From: Balneola sp.
Lineage (GTDB): Bacteria; Bacteroidota; Rhodothermia; Balneolales; Balneolaceae
NCBI GenBank assembly: GCA_002694685.1
Contig: NZMW01000010.1
Span: forward strand, 496,001-560,000
Length of the DNA: 64,000 bases
Direction: 5' to 3'
Every line of letters begins with the position of its first letter. Within the stretch, counting starts at the first letter, position 1. The position numbers and the translations under genes are program-made. Below the pieces are notes generated by a model. It was not told where the DNA came from. It was given only the letters and a program-made list of their open reading frames with translations, and did not search any database. This document shows, in pieces, positions 25,707-34,650 of this stretch.

Positions 25707-26000
25707 ATGAAGACGTATTTTACTTATATCACAACCAACAGAAAGGACGGGGTTTTGTATACGGGGATGACGAACAACCTGATCATTCGTACGAGTCAGC
25801 ACAGGGAAAAAGTTTTTAAAGGATTTACCTCAAGATACAATGCCGATAAGCTAATCTGGTTCGAAGAATTCCAGTGGGTTCAGGATGCCATCATGCGAGA
25901 AAAAGAAATCAAAGGCTGGAGACGAGAAAAGAAGATCAACCTAATCGAATCCCTCAACCCAAACTGGGAAGACCTCTATCCAAAATTACTTAAAAAGTAA
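25707..26000 (+). CDS. Small GIY-YIG nuclease-family protein
   Basis: 97 residues from the ATG at 25707, where the protein begins MKTYFTYITTN like other family members; an in-frame ATG at 25680 would add nine residues. The GIY-YIG core is visible as TYFTYITT (YI half) and LYTGMTNNLIIRTSQH (YxG half), with the catalytic Arg/His region following and the Glu-containing helix AIMREKEIKGWRREKK. These small single-domain proteins are usually annotated as putative endonucleases with no confirmed role. The gene lies only 44 bp after repeat copy A and ends 2 bp before copy B, so it appears as cargo of the repeat cluster. Confidence 0.9.
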   Translation: MKTYFTYITTNRKDGVLYTGMTNNLIIRTSQHREKVFKGFTSRYNADKLIWFEEFQWVQDAIMREKEIKGWRREKKINLIESLNPNWEDLYPKLLKK

Positions 26001-26002
26001 TC

Positions 26003-26257
26003 TCGCCCAAAGGGCGGCAAGAAATGTCGCCAATGACCCTGTCATCCCGAACGAAGCGCATGCGGAGAGAGGGATCTTTATTAAGGAGGCACAATGTTAT
26101 AAAGGCGTATGCTTTAACGAGTGGGGATGCATGAAAGGGGGATCCTTCAGTCTTTCGCTTATGATCTCAAAAGTTAAACAGTTGCCCATGTCTGAGTTTG
26201 AGATCCTTCGCGTTCAAACTTCAATGTCGTTAGTACCACAAGGGCGCTCAGGATGAC
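26003..26257 (+). repeat. Hairpin-rich dispersed repeat, composite copy B
   Basis: The left half (GTCATCCCGAACGAAGCGCA at 26041 onward) matches copies A and C. The right half (from about 26165, GATCTCAAAAG..., ending CAGGATGAC at 26257) instead matches, in reverse, the element at 17522-17669. This looks like recombination or nested insertion between two related elements. Confidence 0.8.
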
Positions 26258-26281
26258 AACCATAGGGGTTGTTCAAAGAAC

Positions 26282-26522
26282 AACGCCCACCCACAGGGTG
26301 GCTAAGAGATGTACGCAATTGCCTCTGTCATCCCGAACGAAGCGCATGCGGAGAGAGGGATCCCATAGAAGAGGGCTCAATGTTGCAAAGGCGTATGCTT
26401 TAACGAGCTGGGATGCCTGAAAAGGGGATCCCTCAGTCTTTCGCTTGCGCTCTCTCCTTCGGGATGACATTGCTCGTTACTACATTTCTTACGCCCCGTT
26501 CCGGGGCGATGACTCTGGGCCG
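26282..26522 (+). repeat. Hairpin-rich dispersed repeat, copy C
   Basis: Direct copy of 25420-25662 at an offset of about 861 bp, with the same three palindromes. It ends 7 bp before the stop codon of the convergent gene at 26529. Between 26001 and 26528 there is no supported gene. Confidence 0.9.
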
Positions 26523-26528
26523 CCCAAC

Positions 26529-27407
26529 CTACTTAAACTTCATCAACCCAAAAGAAATACCCGAGGTTACATAAAACCCTTCAAGGGGGCGTTGACCAAC
26601 TTCCAGTCGATAAATGAAATTCCCGAAAAACCCGAATTTTCGCCCAAAGTTTAGTTCTTTGGTAAACGGTTTGGCTACAATCACACCGCCGACTCTCCAC
26701 CCTAATGTTTCTTTGATGGTTTTGGCCGGGGCATTGTTGAGTTCAAGATCAACGCTGGTGGGTATGATCATCACATCAGCAAAGGGGCGGATGAATCGGC
26801 CTGCAGCAAATTCATAGCCGTCACTGTCCTGCACTTGAAGGTAGCTTTTCCAATTGTACCCAGCACCCACATAAACCCCGGCATGAAATACATTGGTGAT
26901 ATCGTAATAAGTAAAGTTTTCCTCATACTCTAAAGCACTGTTACGGAGATATAGTCCGCCACGAAGAACCAGTTCGCGGGTTACATCACCGGGCAGCTTC
27001 ACTGTAGACCAGGTTTGAATTTCTTTGTTATTGATGTAGTCTTTTTCATAACTAAAACCGAGTAAAACCGGAACCGTTTGCTCTTTAGTTTTTTTGGTAA
27101 GGGTGAACTCTACCCCCGGGCTAAATAGAAAAGCCGGTCCTTCTTTGGCAAGAGAAAAAAGTGAATATAATGCGAGGGCTTCAACGTTAAGCCGGTCTGA
27201 AATAGGATATAGGGCGTCGGCTCCCACGCTCCAAATGGAAGCGCCTGAGGTATTGCTGAAGCCGGCATCAACCGTGAAGTAGTTTAGGCCGAGGTATCCG
27301 CTATGGATTTCCTCCGGGTTGGAATAGGACGTGTTGTAGGTCAATTGGGCGTTGGCAACCTGAGTACATAGAAATGTGAGCAGGAGAAATAATAAAGAAC
27401 GATTCAT
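26529..27407 (-). CDS. Putative outer-membrane beta-barrel protein
   Basis: 292 residues with a signal peptide (MNRSLLFLLLTFLCTQVANAQ). The remainder is a series of amphipathic strands with aromatic girdles (ELVLRGGLYLRNS, FHAGVYVGAGYNWKSYL, FFGNFIYRLEVGQ), and it ends in GISFGLMKFK. A small barrel of about 10-12 strands in the outer membrane is likely. I do not recognise a named family, and there is no enzymatic motif. It is downstream, on the same strand, of the GAF kinase gene (84 bp gap), but no functional link is evident. Its stop sits 7 bp from repeat copy C. Confidence 0.65.
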   Translation of the reverse strand: MNRSLLFLLLTFLCTQVANAQLTYNTSYSNPEEIHSGYLGLNYFTVDAGFSNTSGASIWSVGADALYPISDRLNVEALALYSLFSLAKEGPAFLFSPGVEFTLTKKTKEQTVPVLLGFSYEKDYINNKEIQTWSTVKLPGDVTRELVLRGGLYLRNSALEYEENFTYYDITNVFHAGVYVGAGYNWKSYLQVQDSDGYEFAAGRFIRPFADVMIIPTSVDLELNNAPAKTIKETLGWRVGGVIVAKPFTKELNFGRKFGFFGNFIYRLEVGQRPLEGFYVTSGISFGLMKFK

Positions 27408-27491
27408 AGCAACTTGGTGCGATTAAAAGTTGCTTAAAATCTATTCAGGCCGGTCTGGAAATTCGATCCCCCAAACTAGGTATTTTTGAAG

Positions 27492-28697
27492 CTAGTGCTT
27501 GCGTGGAAAATACACCGTAAAAGTAGTTCCCTTGCCCTCAGCGCTTTCAATATCAAAAGTGCCTTCATGCTGAGTAAGGGTGCGGAGGGCTTCTTTTAAT
27601 CCTATACCAAATCCCTTCTCATTGTTTGTTCCTTCAGTAGAGTGGTTGCGTTCGAGGGAGGAAATAGCCTTGATCTGCTCTTCGTTCATCCCAACTCCCT
27701 GATCTGAAATTGTCACTTTGTACTGATCCCGGTCCTCATCTTTATATCCGATTTCTACGGATACCAACTCGTCTTTTGAAGAATACTTGACCGCATTTGA
27801 GATCATATTCCCAATCACGTTAATGAGGTCGCCTGAAGATAAGGTGGTTATCCGCTCTTCATTCTCCAGTTCAGCCGAGATATGTAGCTTCACCTCTTTA
27901 CTGTCGGCTTGAAGTTTATAGAGAGAAAGCAGTTTATCTCTGAGGGTAGATGCTGTAATAAAACTGGTTTCTTCTTCGGCATTTATAGCCTTTTCAAGGC
28001 TGCTGTTCACATAGTCGATAAGGTTTTTGCTCGACTGTTTTGCCAACTCAAGAACGGACTTAAACTTCGGTCCTATTTCATTGTTGTCAATCATAGATAA
28101 ACCGCCGATGATGCCTGAAATCGGTGTTCTCAAATCATGTATAACCTTACGAAGGGTAGATTGCTGCTGCTGAACTTTTTTATTCTGACTGACCAACTCG
28201 TTCTTTAATTCAAGGTGTCGGGTAATTTGATCAGCGATATTCTTTACGATTTCCTTACTTTTTTCACTCAGCTGTAATTCGTCATCGTGAATAATACATA
28301 CCGTTCCGATGGCAACTTCATTCGAGGTGATAAGCGGTTCTCCATAATAGTAGCGAATGTGCTCCTCTCCGGTTACCGCAGCGTGGTCTTTAACCCGGTC
28401 GTCTTGGGACATATCAGGAATTTCAAGCGCGGCTTCTTTTTGCAATGTATAAGTGCAAAAGGTATTGTTTTTGGGAAGTGGTGGAAATAGCGCTCCATCT
28501 GAAGCTATGGTATACTGGGTTGATCCGTCAAAAATATTAACCTGAGAAAATTTCGACCCCGTGACCATTGTCAGTAGTCGTGACAAAGACTGAAGCACTT
28601 CATCATGCTCAGTAACATCTAAAGTGAGATTATTTAACTCACGTACCCGATTTGCCGCTTTGTGAAGATCTTTTTCTTCTGTTGATTGATTGGCCAT
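27492..28697 (-). CDS. GAF-domain sensor histidine kinase
   Basis: 401 residues, no membrane segment or signal, so cytoplasmic. A GAF domain (about 25-170) contains NNTFCTYTLQKEAALEIPD and IRYYYGEPLITS, typical of GAF-HisKA proteins. It is followed by a short coiled coil, HisKA with His187 (VIHDLRTPISGII), and HATPase motifs NMISNAVKYSS, ISDQGVGMN, EKGFGIGL and KGTTFTVYFPR. No response regulator is encoded beside it. The GAF ligand cannot be predicted; the tetrapyrrole Cys pattern of phytochromes is not evident. The NhaC-type antiporter gene is 108 bp upstream on the same strand, possibly a separate transcript. Confidence 0.92.
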   Translation of the reverse strand: MANQSTEEKDLHKAANRVRELNNLTLDVTEHDEVLQSLSRLLTMVTGSKFSQVNIFDGSTQYTIASDGALFPPLPKNNTFCTYTLQKEAALEIPDMSQDDRVKDHAAVTGEEHIRYYYGEPLITSNEVAIGTVCIIHDDELQLSEKSKEIVKNIADQITRHLELKNELVSQNKKVQQQQSTLRKVIHDLRTPISGIIGGLSMIDNNEIGPKFKSVLELAKQSSKNLIDYVNSSLEKAINAEEETSFITASTLRDKLLSLYKLQADSKEVKLHISAELENEERITTLSSGDLINVIGNMISNAVKYSSKDELVSVEIGYKDEDRDQYKVTISDQGVGMNEEQIKAISSLERNHSTEGTNNEKGFGIGLKEALRTLTQHEGTFDIESAEGKGTTFTVYFPRKH

Positions 28698-28805
28698 GCC
28701 TCAAGGTATCAAAAAAATCACCATTATAGTTAATTACTAGTACGGAGCTTTTTCAAGTTTAGATTGAGTACCTGAATTCTGCTTAGAGTAGGTATTTAAA
28801 ATCCA

Positions 28806-30371
28806 TCAGACAAAGAAAATCACCATTCCGGCATACGAAATAACGGCTAACAAACCCGCTAATATGGCCAAAGGAAATTGGGTTTGAACATGATCCATCA
28901 AATCACACCCCGTTGCCAGTGAGGATAAAATGGTGGTATCCGAAATCGGAGAACATTGATCACCAAACACGGAACCTCCAATCACTGCAGAAAAACAAAG
29001 CGTGAGAAAAAATGGATCAGGAACCACAGCCCAGGCTAATGGAATAGCGACGGGAAAGACAACAGCGTAGGTTCCCCAAGACGTTCCGGTAGAAAAGGCG
29101 ATCAGCATGCAAAGCACCATCAACAAGCCGGGAAGCAGGAAGGCCGGGATTACATCCCCAACCAGATCTACCACATAAGGTGCAGTACCTACCGCATCAG
29201 CTACTTCTTTCAAGGTTACAGCCAAGGCAAGAATGATAGCACCAATGGTTACTCCTTTACAGCCATCTATAAATCCGTCAATGACTTCCTGAAGCTTCAT
29301 GCCTTTGGCTAAAGCAATTCCGAATCCGGCTAAAACAGCAAGAATAAAAGCTTCAGCAATCAGTAAAACGGCATTTTCGCCCATCCCCATAAAAAAGCGG
29401 GTAATGATATATGGGATAATCGCGACGCCTAAAAGTGTCCCAATGGGACCAAAAAAGTCTATCAATCCGGGATTATAATCTTCCGGAACGGCATTTTTAG
29501 TCAGCTCATCGGCGGCCATGGGGGAAGCACCTTCGCGGTCTAACCCGTTTCCTGAACGAGCCCGCTTTATGGCAGCTCTCATTTTCTTTCCGGGCACAAA
29601 AGGGAATTTATCCCAAGCGAAAGTCAGTGTGATGAGTATGGCAAAAATAGCATAGAAGTTATAAGGGAGAGCTGAGAAGAAAAAAGCGATGCTTTGCTGA
29701 GTGGTTTCAAAAAGTGGCAACGTGCCGATGATGAGTCCGCCGACATAAAATGGCCACACGTTGAAGGGAATCAGCGTTGCGGCCGGGGAGGCGGTGGAGT
29801 CAACCATATAGGCCAATTCCTCGTGCGAGACTTTGTGTTTGTCGGCAATAGGGCGAACAGTAGCTCCCGTCAAAACGGTACTTATAGTTCCGCCTTGGTG
29901 GAAGATGAGTCCCATCATCCAGGTGAAGAATTTTGCGGTTTGAGGTCCTCTAACCATTTTTTCGCTGGCCCAAACGGCGAACTTTTCAGCTCCTCCAGTT
30001 CGGGTCCAGATTCCTATTAATCCACCCAAAGCCCACAAATAAACGATGATAATTAAAGCAAAGCTTTCGGTACCTACGGACGGTATTAAGAAATCCTGTA
30101 CAATATTGAGCTTCCCTGAAATCACCCCACCCAAACAAATTCCAATGAAGAGTGAACTGACAACCTCACGGGTATAAAAGGCTAAAACGATTGCAACCAG
30201 CGGCGGCATGATGGACCAAAACCCGTAATGACCATTTTGTTCCGGAAAAACCTGATTCACTCCGGCATATACCCCAGCGATGATTAATACTATAAAAGCA
30301 CCAACCCCAATCTTACGGCGGGTTTTAGGGTCTTTCCATTTCTGCTTGGTTTGCGCGAAATCGTTACTCAT
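28806..30371 (-). CDS. NhaC-family Na+/H+ antiporter
   Basis: 521 residues, strongly hydrophobic with about 12-13 membrane helices. The soluble N-terminus is KQKWKDPKTRRKIG. Typical segments of the NhaC superfamily are GICLGGVISG, LGGLIGIWTRTGG, TGATVRPIADK, VDSTASPAATLIPFNVWPFY, FSTGTSWGTYAVVFPVAIPL and SVFGDQCSPISDTTILSS. The family exchanges Na+ for H+ (some members exchange malate or lactate) and controls pH and sodium, which fits a saline habitat. A cytoplasmic loop of about 40 residues follows the mid-protein helices. The downstream neighbour is the GAF kinase; the region on its 5' side is a 414-bp tandem repeat without genes. Confidence 0.9.
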   Translation of the reverse strand: MSNDFAQTKQKWKDPKTRRKIGVGAFIVLIIAGVYAGVNQVFPEQNGHYGFWSIMPPLVAIVLAFYTREVVSSLFIGICLGGVISGKLNIVQDFLIPSVGTESFALIIIVYLWALGGLIGIWTRTGGAEKFAVWASEKMVRGPQTAKFFTWMMGLIFHQGGTISTVLTGATVRPIADKHKVSHEELAYMVDSTASPAATLIPFNVWPFYVGGLIIGTLPLFETTQQSIAFFFSALPYNFYAIFAILITLTFAWDKFPFVPGKKMRAAIKRARSGNGLDREGASPMAADELTKNAVPEDYNPGLIDFFGPIGTLLGVAIIPYIITRFFMGMGENAVLLIAEAFILAVLAGFGIALAKGMKLQEVIDGFIDGCKGVTIGAIILALAVTLKEVADAVGTAPYVVDLVGDVIPAFLLPGLLMVLCMLIAFSTGTSWGTYAVVFPVAIPLAWAVVPDPFFLTLCFSAVIGGSVFGDQCSPISDTTILSSLATGCDLMDHVQTQFPLAILAGLLAVISYAGMVIFFV

Positions 30372-30476
30372 AGGGTATAGGTTGATTTAATCTGCAGTGG
30401 GATGGTAGCAATTGAGAATTTGAAACCCAAATTCATTTGTTGGATGAGAGTGACTACTGAGTTAAAAATAACCCCA

Positions 30477-31535
30477 GTCATTGCGAGGAGCCTCATTTTC
30501 GAAGTAGGATTAAGGTGTATATCGACGCGGCAATCTCCCTTTAGGGCCTCCCAAATAGTTTATGGAGATCGCCACGTCGTATGGCATCGGAGCCTTCCGG
30601 TGATCCAGCCTCCTCGCGAAGACGAGTGTATTATTGAGGGTAATTAGTTCAATACAGCGTCTCCTCCCTTTTTCCAAAGGGGAGGAACAAGGAGGGGTTC
30701 GGGAAGGGCACGATGTTAGTTCAAAGAAAGTATCCTCTTCAAATATCTCGACCTCTTCTGTCTTTACTGAATCGAGTTCAGCACTGGCTTCCTTCGCAAG
30801 GAGAAGGACTCAGTGAAAAGCTTGGTAAATAATGCAGGCAAAGATCCTTCGGGAGTACCCTCAGGATGACTGGGGTGGTTTAAAATCCTCGTCATTGCGA
30901 GGAGGCCCGTGGTTGGAGCAGGTTCAAAATATATATCGACGCGGCAATCTCCCTTTAGGGCCTCCCAAATAGTTTATGGAGATCGCTACGTCGTAAGAGG
31001 TTAGGGCCTTCCAGAAATCCAGCCTCCTCGCGAAGACGGGTGTACTATTGAGAGTAATTAGTCCATAAAAGCGTCTCCTCCCTTTTCCAAAGGGGAGGAA
31101 CAAGGAGGGGTTCGGGAAGGGCAAGATGTTAAATCAAAGAAAGTATCCTCTTCAAATATCTCGACCTCTTCTGTCTTTACTGAATCGAGTTCAGCACTGG
31201 CTTCCTTCTCAAGGAGAAGTGCTCAGTGAAAAGCTTGGTAAACAATGCAGGCAAAGATCCTTCGGGAGTACCCTCAGGATGACTGTGGAGTTTTAAATAA
31301 GGCTAGTCATTGCGAGGAGCCCCGTGGTTGAAGCAGGTTCAAAATATATATCGACGCGGCAATCTCCCTTTCAGGCATCCCAAATAGTTCAGGGAGATCG
31401 CTACGTCGTAAGAGGTTAGGCCCTTCCAGAAATCCAGTCTCCTCGCGAAGACAGTTGTAATATTGAGGGTAATTAGTTCATTAAAGCGTCTCCTCCCTTT
31501 TCCAAAGGGGAGGAACAAGGAGGGGTTTTGGTAAG
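30477..31535 (+). repeat. Three tandem copies of a ~414-bp noncoding unit
   Basis: Units start at 30477, 30891 and 31306 with GTCATTGCGAGGAG; the third stops after about 230 bp. Each unit has a hairpin bounded by GTCATTGCGAGGAG and CTCCTCGCGAAGAC, a second palindrome (TCTCCTCCC...AAAGGGGAGGA) and a third element ending CCCTCAGGATGAC. The units are close to identical over most of their length. The 1.25-kb gap between the antiporter and the DEAD-box-like gene holds nothing else that I can support as a gene. Confidence 0.95.
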
Positions 31536-31544
31536 GCTTGAAAA

Positions 31545-31575
31545 CAAAAAAAGCGCAACTGAAACCAGCTGCGCC
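31545..31575 (-). terminator. Rho-independent terminator of the DEAD-box-like gene
   Basis: On the minus strand GCGCAGCTG-GTTT-CAGTTGCGC (one mismatch in the 9-bp stem) is followed by T7. It lies 43 bp after the stop at 31619 and separates the gene from the tandem repeat. Confidence 0.85.
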
Positions 31576-31618
31576 TTAAAATCTGTGTAATCACACAATC
31601 ACATAAATCTGTGATCTC

Positions 31619-33289
31619 TTAGTCAAACAGTTTTTTAATCCATCCAAAGGCACCGTCAGATTTACCGGGACTTGGCCGTTTTCTGTCTTTCTTACCTTCT
31701 TTTCCGCCTGAAAGTCCATCATAGCTTGGACGTGGAAGTCCGTTCGTAGATTTTTCCTTCTTAGGCTTTTTACGGCGCTTGCGGTCACGACTGTCATTAT
31801 CGTCGTTGTTGCTTTTGCTCTTACGTTTTTTGTTACTCTTATTATTACTTTTTTTAGAGCTCTTGCCGTTATTCGAAGACTTCTTATCGTTTTCTTTCTT
31901 CTTTTTCTTCTCTTTCACTTCTTCAGGAAGCGGGATTTCAGTTGGGGCAAATCCGACTTTCTCGACAATCTCGTCGATATCGTCTTTATCCATTTTTGAA
32001 ACCAGAGAAACCATGCGGGCTGCTTTTCCATTACCAACCAGCTCAGCACGATATTTATACTCTTCCACTTCGTTAGGCACATCATAGTTAATGACCTGCT
32101 TCACTTCATTCAGCTCTACTTCTGTAGCCGATAATCCGCCAACCAGTAGAATTTTCATGTCGCCGGAAGTGAATTTGCCGAAGCGTTCTTCGTAGTATTC
32201 TTCCTTTAACCCTTCATTGATGCTAACCACGCCCCATCCTTTTTTGCGGATGATGCGAAATAGTCGGTCAGTGGTGCGCTTAGATGCAGCAAATACGACA
32301 ATCTTGTCGGTTAAAGTATCTTCAAGGTGAGCAAGGAGGGTAGATATTTTTGCTCTTGGAGGCACATAGATATAAGCCTGAGTCAGATCTTTAGGAACGG
32401 TTGGGTCTGCTTCATCTTCAGATGAGGTGTCAGTTTCCGCTTCTTTTTCACTTTCTTCAGAACTTTGCTCTTCTTCCTCTGAATTTTTCTCAGGGTTCAG
32501 TACAACGTCTACACTTGCTTCAGCAAGCTTGCGGTCAATTTCATCCTGATTAAGAACAAATTCTTCCTGTTCTTTTTCCTCTTCCTGTGCATCTGCTTTA
32601 GACTCATCCTGATCTTCCGCCTTAGCATCAGAAGAATCTGATTTAGTATCTGCCGCAGCGTCAACATTAGATTCATCAAAGCCATGAACAATAGGATCTT
32701 TAAGGAAAGCCTCGGTAAGCTGTTGTGTAGGTTTGTTATTGGATTCAGAAAAAATAAGCACTTGAGGATCACCCTTAACAAGCTTCATGATGTCCTTTAC
32801 CCGGCTAACCAGGTTATAGTCCTCCATGCCGTGGGCTTCGTCAATAATGACAAGATCCACGTCGGTAAGCTTTAGCTTATTAGTATCCAGTATTTCAATT
32901 AACCGGCCGGGATTTGCAATCACAACCGGTGCTCCATCCTTAATCGCTTCTTCTTGTGCAGTGCGAATTCCTTTCATGGAAAGTGCCGCGCTGCTGATTT
33001 GTGCATGGTAGCCCATAGCCCAAACCGTTTCGTCTATTTCCTTAACTCGCTCAATGGATGGTGTTAATATTAAAACTCGTGTGCCAGCAATCTCTCCGTT
33101 CGTAGTCAGTTTCTGCAATGCAGGGATTAAAAATGCTCCATCATCACCAGCTTCATGTTTTACAAGCATATGTCTGCCTTGTAGCGCTGATGGGATAACT
33201 TCGTTCTGGAGAGGTGTGGGTTTTTCAATTCGTACGTCGGCCAGCCCGCTCAATAGTTCGGGGCTGAGGCCAAATTCTTCAAAAGACAA
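31619..33289 (-). CDS. Degenerate DEAD-box RNA helicase-like protein (probable pseudoenzyme)
   Basis: 556 residues. The Q motif is intact (FGLSPELLSGL..IEKPTPLQ, Gln28), and both RecA-like domains can be traced, split by a very acidic insert (about 207-298). The catalytic motifs are lost. Walker A reads KHEAGDDGA (44-52) in place of AxTGxGKT; motif II is DEAH (150-153); motif III is SES, not SAT; motif V RGxD reads GGLSATEVEL; motif VI HRxGRxxR reads YRAELVGNGKAAR. The C-terminal tail (about 460-556) is Lys/Arg/Ser-rich, as in RNA-binding tails of RhlE-type helicases. It is probably an RNA-binding scaffold without ATPase activity. The ORF is complete and the coding signal good, so it is unlikely to be a decaying gene. 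Confidence 0.85.
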   Translation of the reverse strand: MSFEEFGLSPELLSGLADVRIEKPTPLQNEVIPSALQGRHMLVKHEAGDDGAFLIPALQKLTTNGEIAGTRVLILTPSIERVKEIDETVWAMGYHAQISSAALSMKGIRTAQEEAIKDGAPVVIANPGRLIEILDTNKLKLTDVDLVIIDEAHGMEDYNLVSRVKDIMKLVKGDPQVLIFSESNNKPTQQLTEAFLKDPIVHGFDESNVDAAADTKSDSSDAKAEDQDESKADAQEEEKEQEEFVLNQDEIDRKLAEASVDVVLNPEKNSEEEEQSSEESEKEAETDTSSEDEADPTVPKDLTQAYIYVPPRAKISTLLAHLEDTLTDKIVVFAASKRTTDRLFRIIRKKGWGVVSINEGLKEEYYEERFGKFTSGDMKILLVGGLSATEVELNEVKQVINYDVPNEVEEYKYRAELVGNGKAARMVSLVSKMDKDDIDEIVEKVGFAPTEIPLPEEVKEKKKKKENDKKSSNNGKSSKKSNNKSNKKRKSKSNNDDNDSRDRKRRKKPKKEKSTNGLPRPSYDGLSGGKEGKKDRKRPSPGKSDGAFGWIKKLFD

Positions 33290-33548
33290 TGTTTACACCT
33301 CTTTCAATTTTGGCGTTATAGTTCAATTTTCAAAGATCGTGTCTTTCACTTAAAAGACTTTTCAATATACAAAAAATGTAAATGAAGCTCAGAGAATATT
33401 GAACATTGAACAGGAAGCATTGAATAATGAAGTTTGAGGGGGTTTTTGGGTATAAGATTAGAAAGTCATCTCGCGGCGAATGCCCGAGATCTGGATGTGC
33501 GATTAATTTCGATGTGTGATTAATTTCATTGTTATCAAAACTATCCAG

Positions 33549-33637
33549 ATTCCTGCCTTCGCAGGAATGACGGCGCTTTTAACTCATGAAGTTGTTATTC
33601 TGACCGGACTCTTGTCATCCCGGACTTGATCCGGGAT
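33549..33637. repeat. Two short hairpin elements between DEAD-box-like and CPBP genes
   Basis: ATTCCTGC-CTTC-GCAGGAAT (33549-33568) and ATCCCGGA-CTTGA-TCCGGGAT (33617-33637) are perfect 8-bp inverted repeats, each next to a GTCAT/ATGAC end. They belong in style to the dispersed hairpin elements of this window. The rest of the 349-bp gap (33290-33638) shows no gene. The second hairpin could also serve as terminator of the CPBP gene, whose stop is 2 bp away. Confidence 0.7.
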
Positions 33638-33638
33638 T

Positions 33639-34577
33639 TCATTCAGAATCTTTAATGGGCTCTTTAGCTGGATTAACTTCAATAAATCTTTTAGAAAAGA
33701 GCTCTGCATTCTTAAGCATCCCTTCTGATTTCTTGATCAAGAACAGGTTCAGGATAAGTATTAGCAGTATACCAAGTATCCCAATAACGCCTGCTTCAGG
33801 ACCAAAAGAACCTCCCGTCAACCAGCTTTCTCCTCCTTGCTGAATTTGGATGATGGAACTTCGGAATTCCATGCCACTTACAGGGAAACCAAAGATACCT
33901 CCCTGAAAGAAATTCCAGGAGAAATGAATTCCTATAGAGTACGCGAGCCGACCGGTAAGTACATAGGGGACGGCCAGCATAATCCCAGCCAGAGTGATAT
34001 TAATTACAGCTATTAAAGAAGAGTTAGGGTTGCCGGCGTGAAGAAGCCCAAAGATGGCAGAGCTTAAAAAGATAGCTCCTATTGTAGCCTTTTGAGGGGA
34101 AATACTTCCGAAACTGAATCCTTCTGTAATGTTTGGGATTAGATATCCACGAGACATGAGTTCCTCATAAAACCCTACACAAACCATCTGAAAAAAGAAA
34201 AGCAGAAAGGGCATAACCCACCCGTTCTGGCTACTTCTATCCCACCCATACCCTGTTATTTCCAGGGTTCCGGATTGCCACTGTACTAGAAAGATCAGCC
34301 CCATGACTCCGCCTGCAATCCCAATTCCAGCGGCGCATTCTTTTATCCAGTTCCTGTTAATCAACAAGCCAGCGTAATCCCAGGAGCGCTGATCAGCAAA
34401 GCGAAACATCACATAGAAAAGACCAAAGATGAGCAGGGATCTGACTAAATAATCTAGTCCGGGGATGGGGATCAAAGATGGAATACCCATCATGATGATG
34501 AATAGAAAGATAAATAAGAACACCCTGAAAAAGGACCGAAGCCTGTTTTCCTGATGATTAAAAAATGGATTTCGCAT
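33639..34577 (-). CDS. CPBP-family intramembrane metalloprotease
   Basis: 312 residues with about eight membrane helices. Abi/CPBP motifs are present: Glu138-Glu139 and Arg143 in YEELMSRGYL, His180 in SAIFGLLHAGNP, and His218/Asn222 in IGIHFSWNFFQ. These form the zinc site of CAAX-type intramembrane proteases (Rce1-like), which cleave within membranes. In bacteria the substrates are mostly unknown, with roles proposed in bacteriocin immunity and protein processing. It is a single gene, upstream of which the divergent GxxExxY gene begins 143 bp away. The start is supported by a basic N-terminus before the first helix. Confidence 0.9.
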   Translation of the reverse strand: MRNPFFNHQENRLRSFFRVFLFIFLFIIMMGIPSLIPIPGLDYLVRSLLIFGLFYVMFRFADQRSWDYAGLLINRNWIKECAAGIGIAGGVMGLIFLVQWQSGTLEITGYGWDRSSQNGWVMPFLLFFFQMVCVGFYEELMSRGYLIPNITEGFSFGSISPQKATIGAIFLSSAIFGLLHAGNPNSSLIAVINITLAGIMLAVPYVLTGRLAYSIGIHFSWNFFQGGIFGFPVSGMEFRSSIIQIQQGGESWLTGGSFGPEAGVIGILGILLILILNLFLIKKSEGMLKNAELFSKRFIEVNPAKEPIKDSE

Positions 34578-34650
34578 GAATATTTTTACTTGGGGATGAA
34601 TTGATAGCTAAAGTAGTAAAAAAACTCTGTTCTAAGTAGAAGTGAAATAG

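Noticed and set aside
30402-31124. ORFs of 60-81 residues on both strands in the NhaC to DEAD-box-like gap
   Set aside because: They lie inside or across the 414-bp tandem units, and the frames are not kept between near-identical copies.
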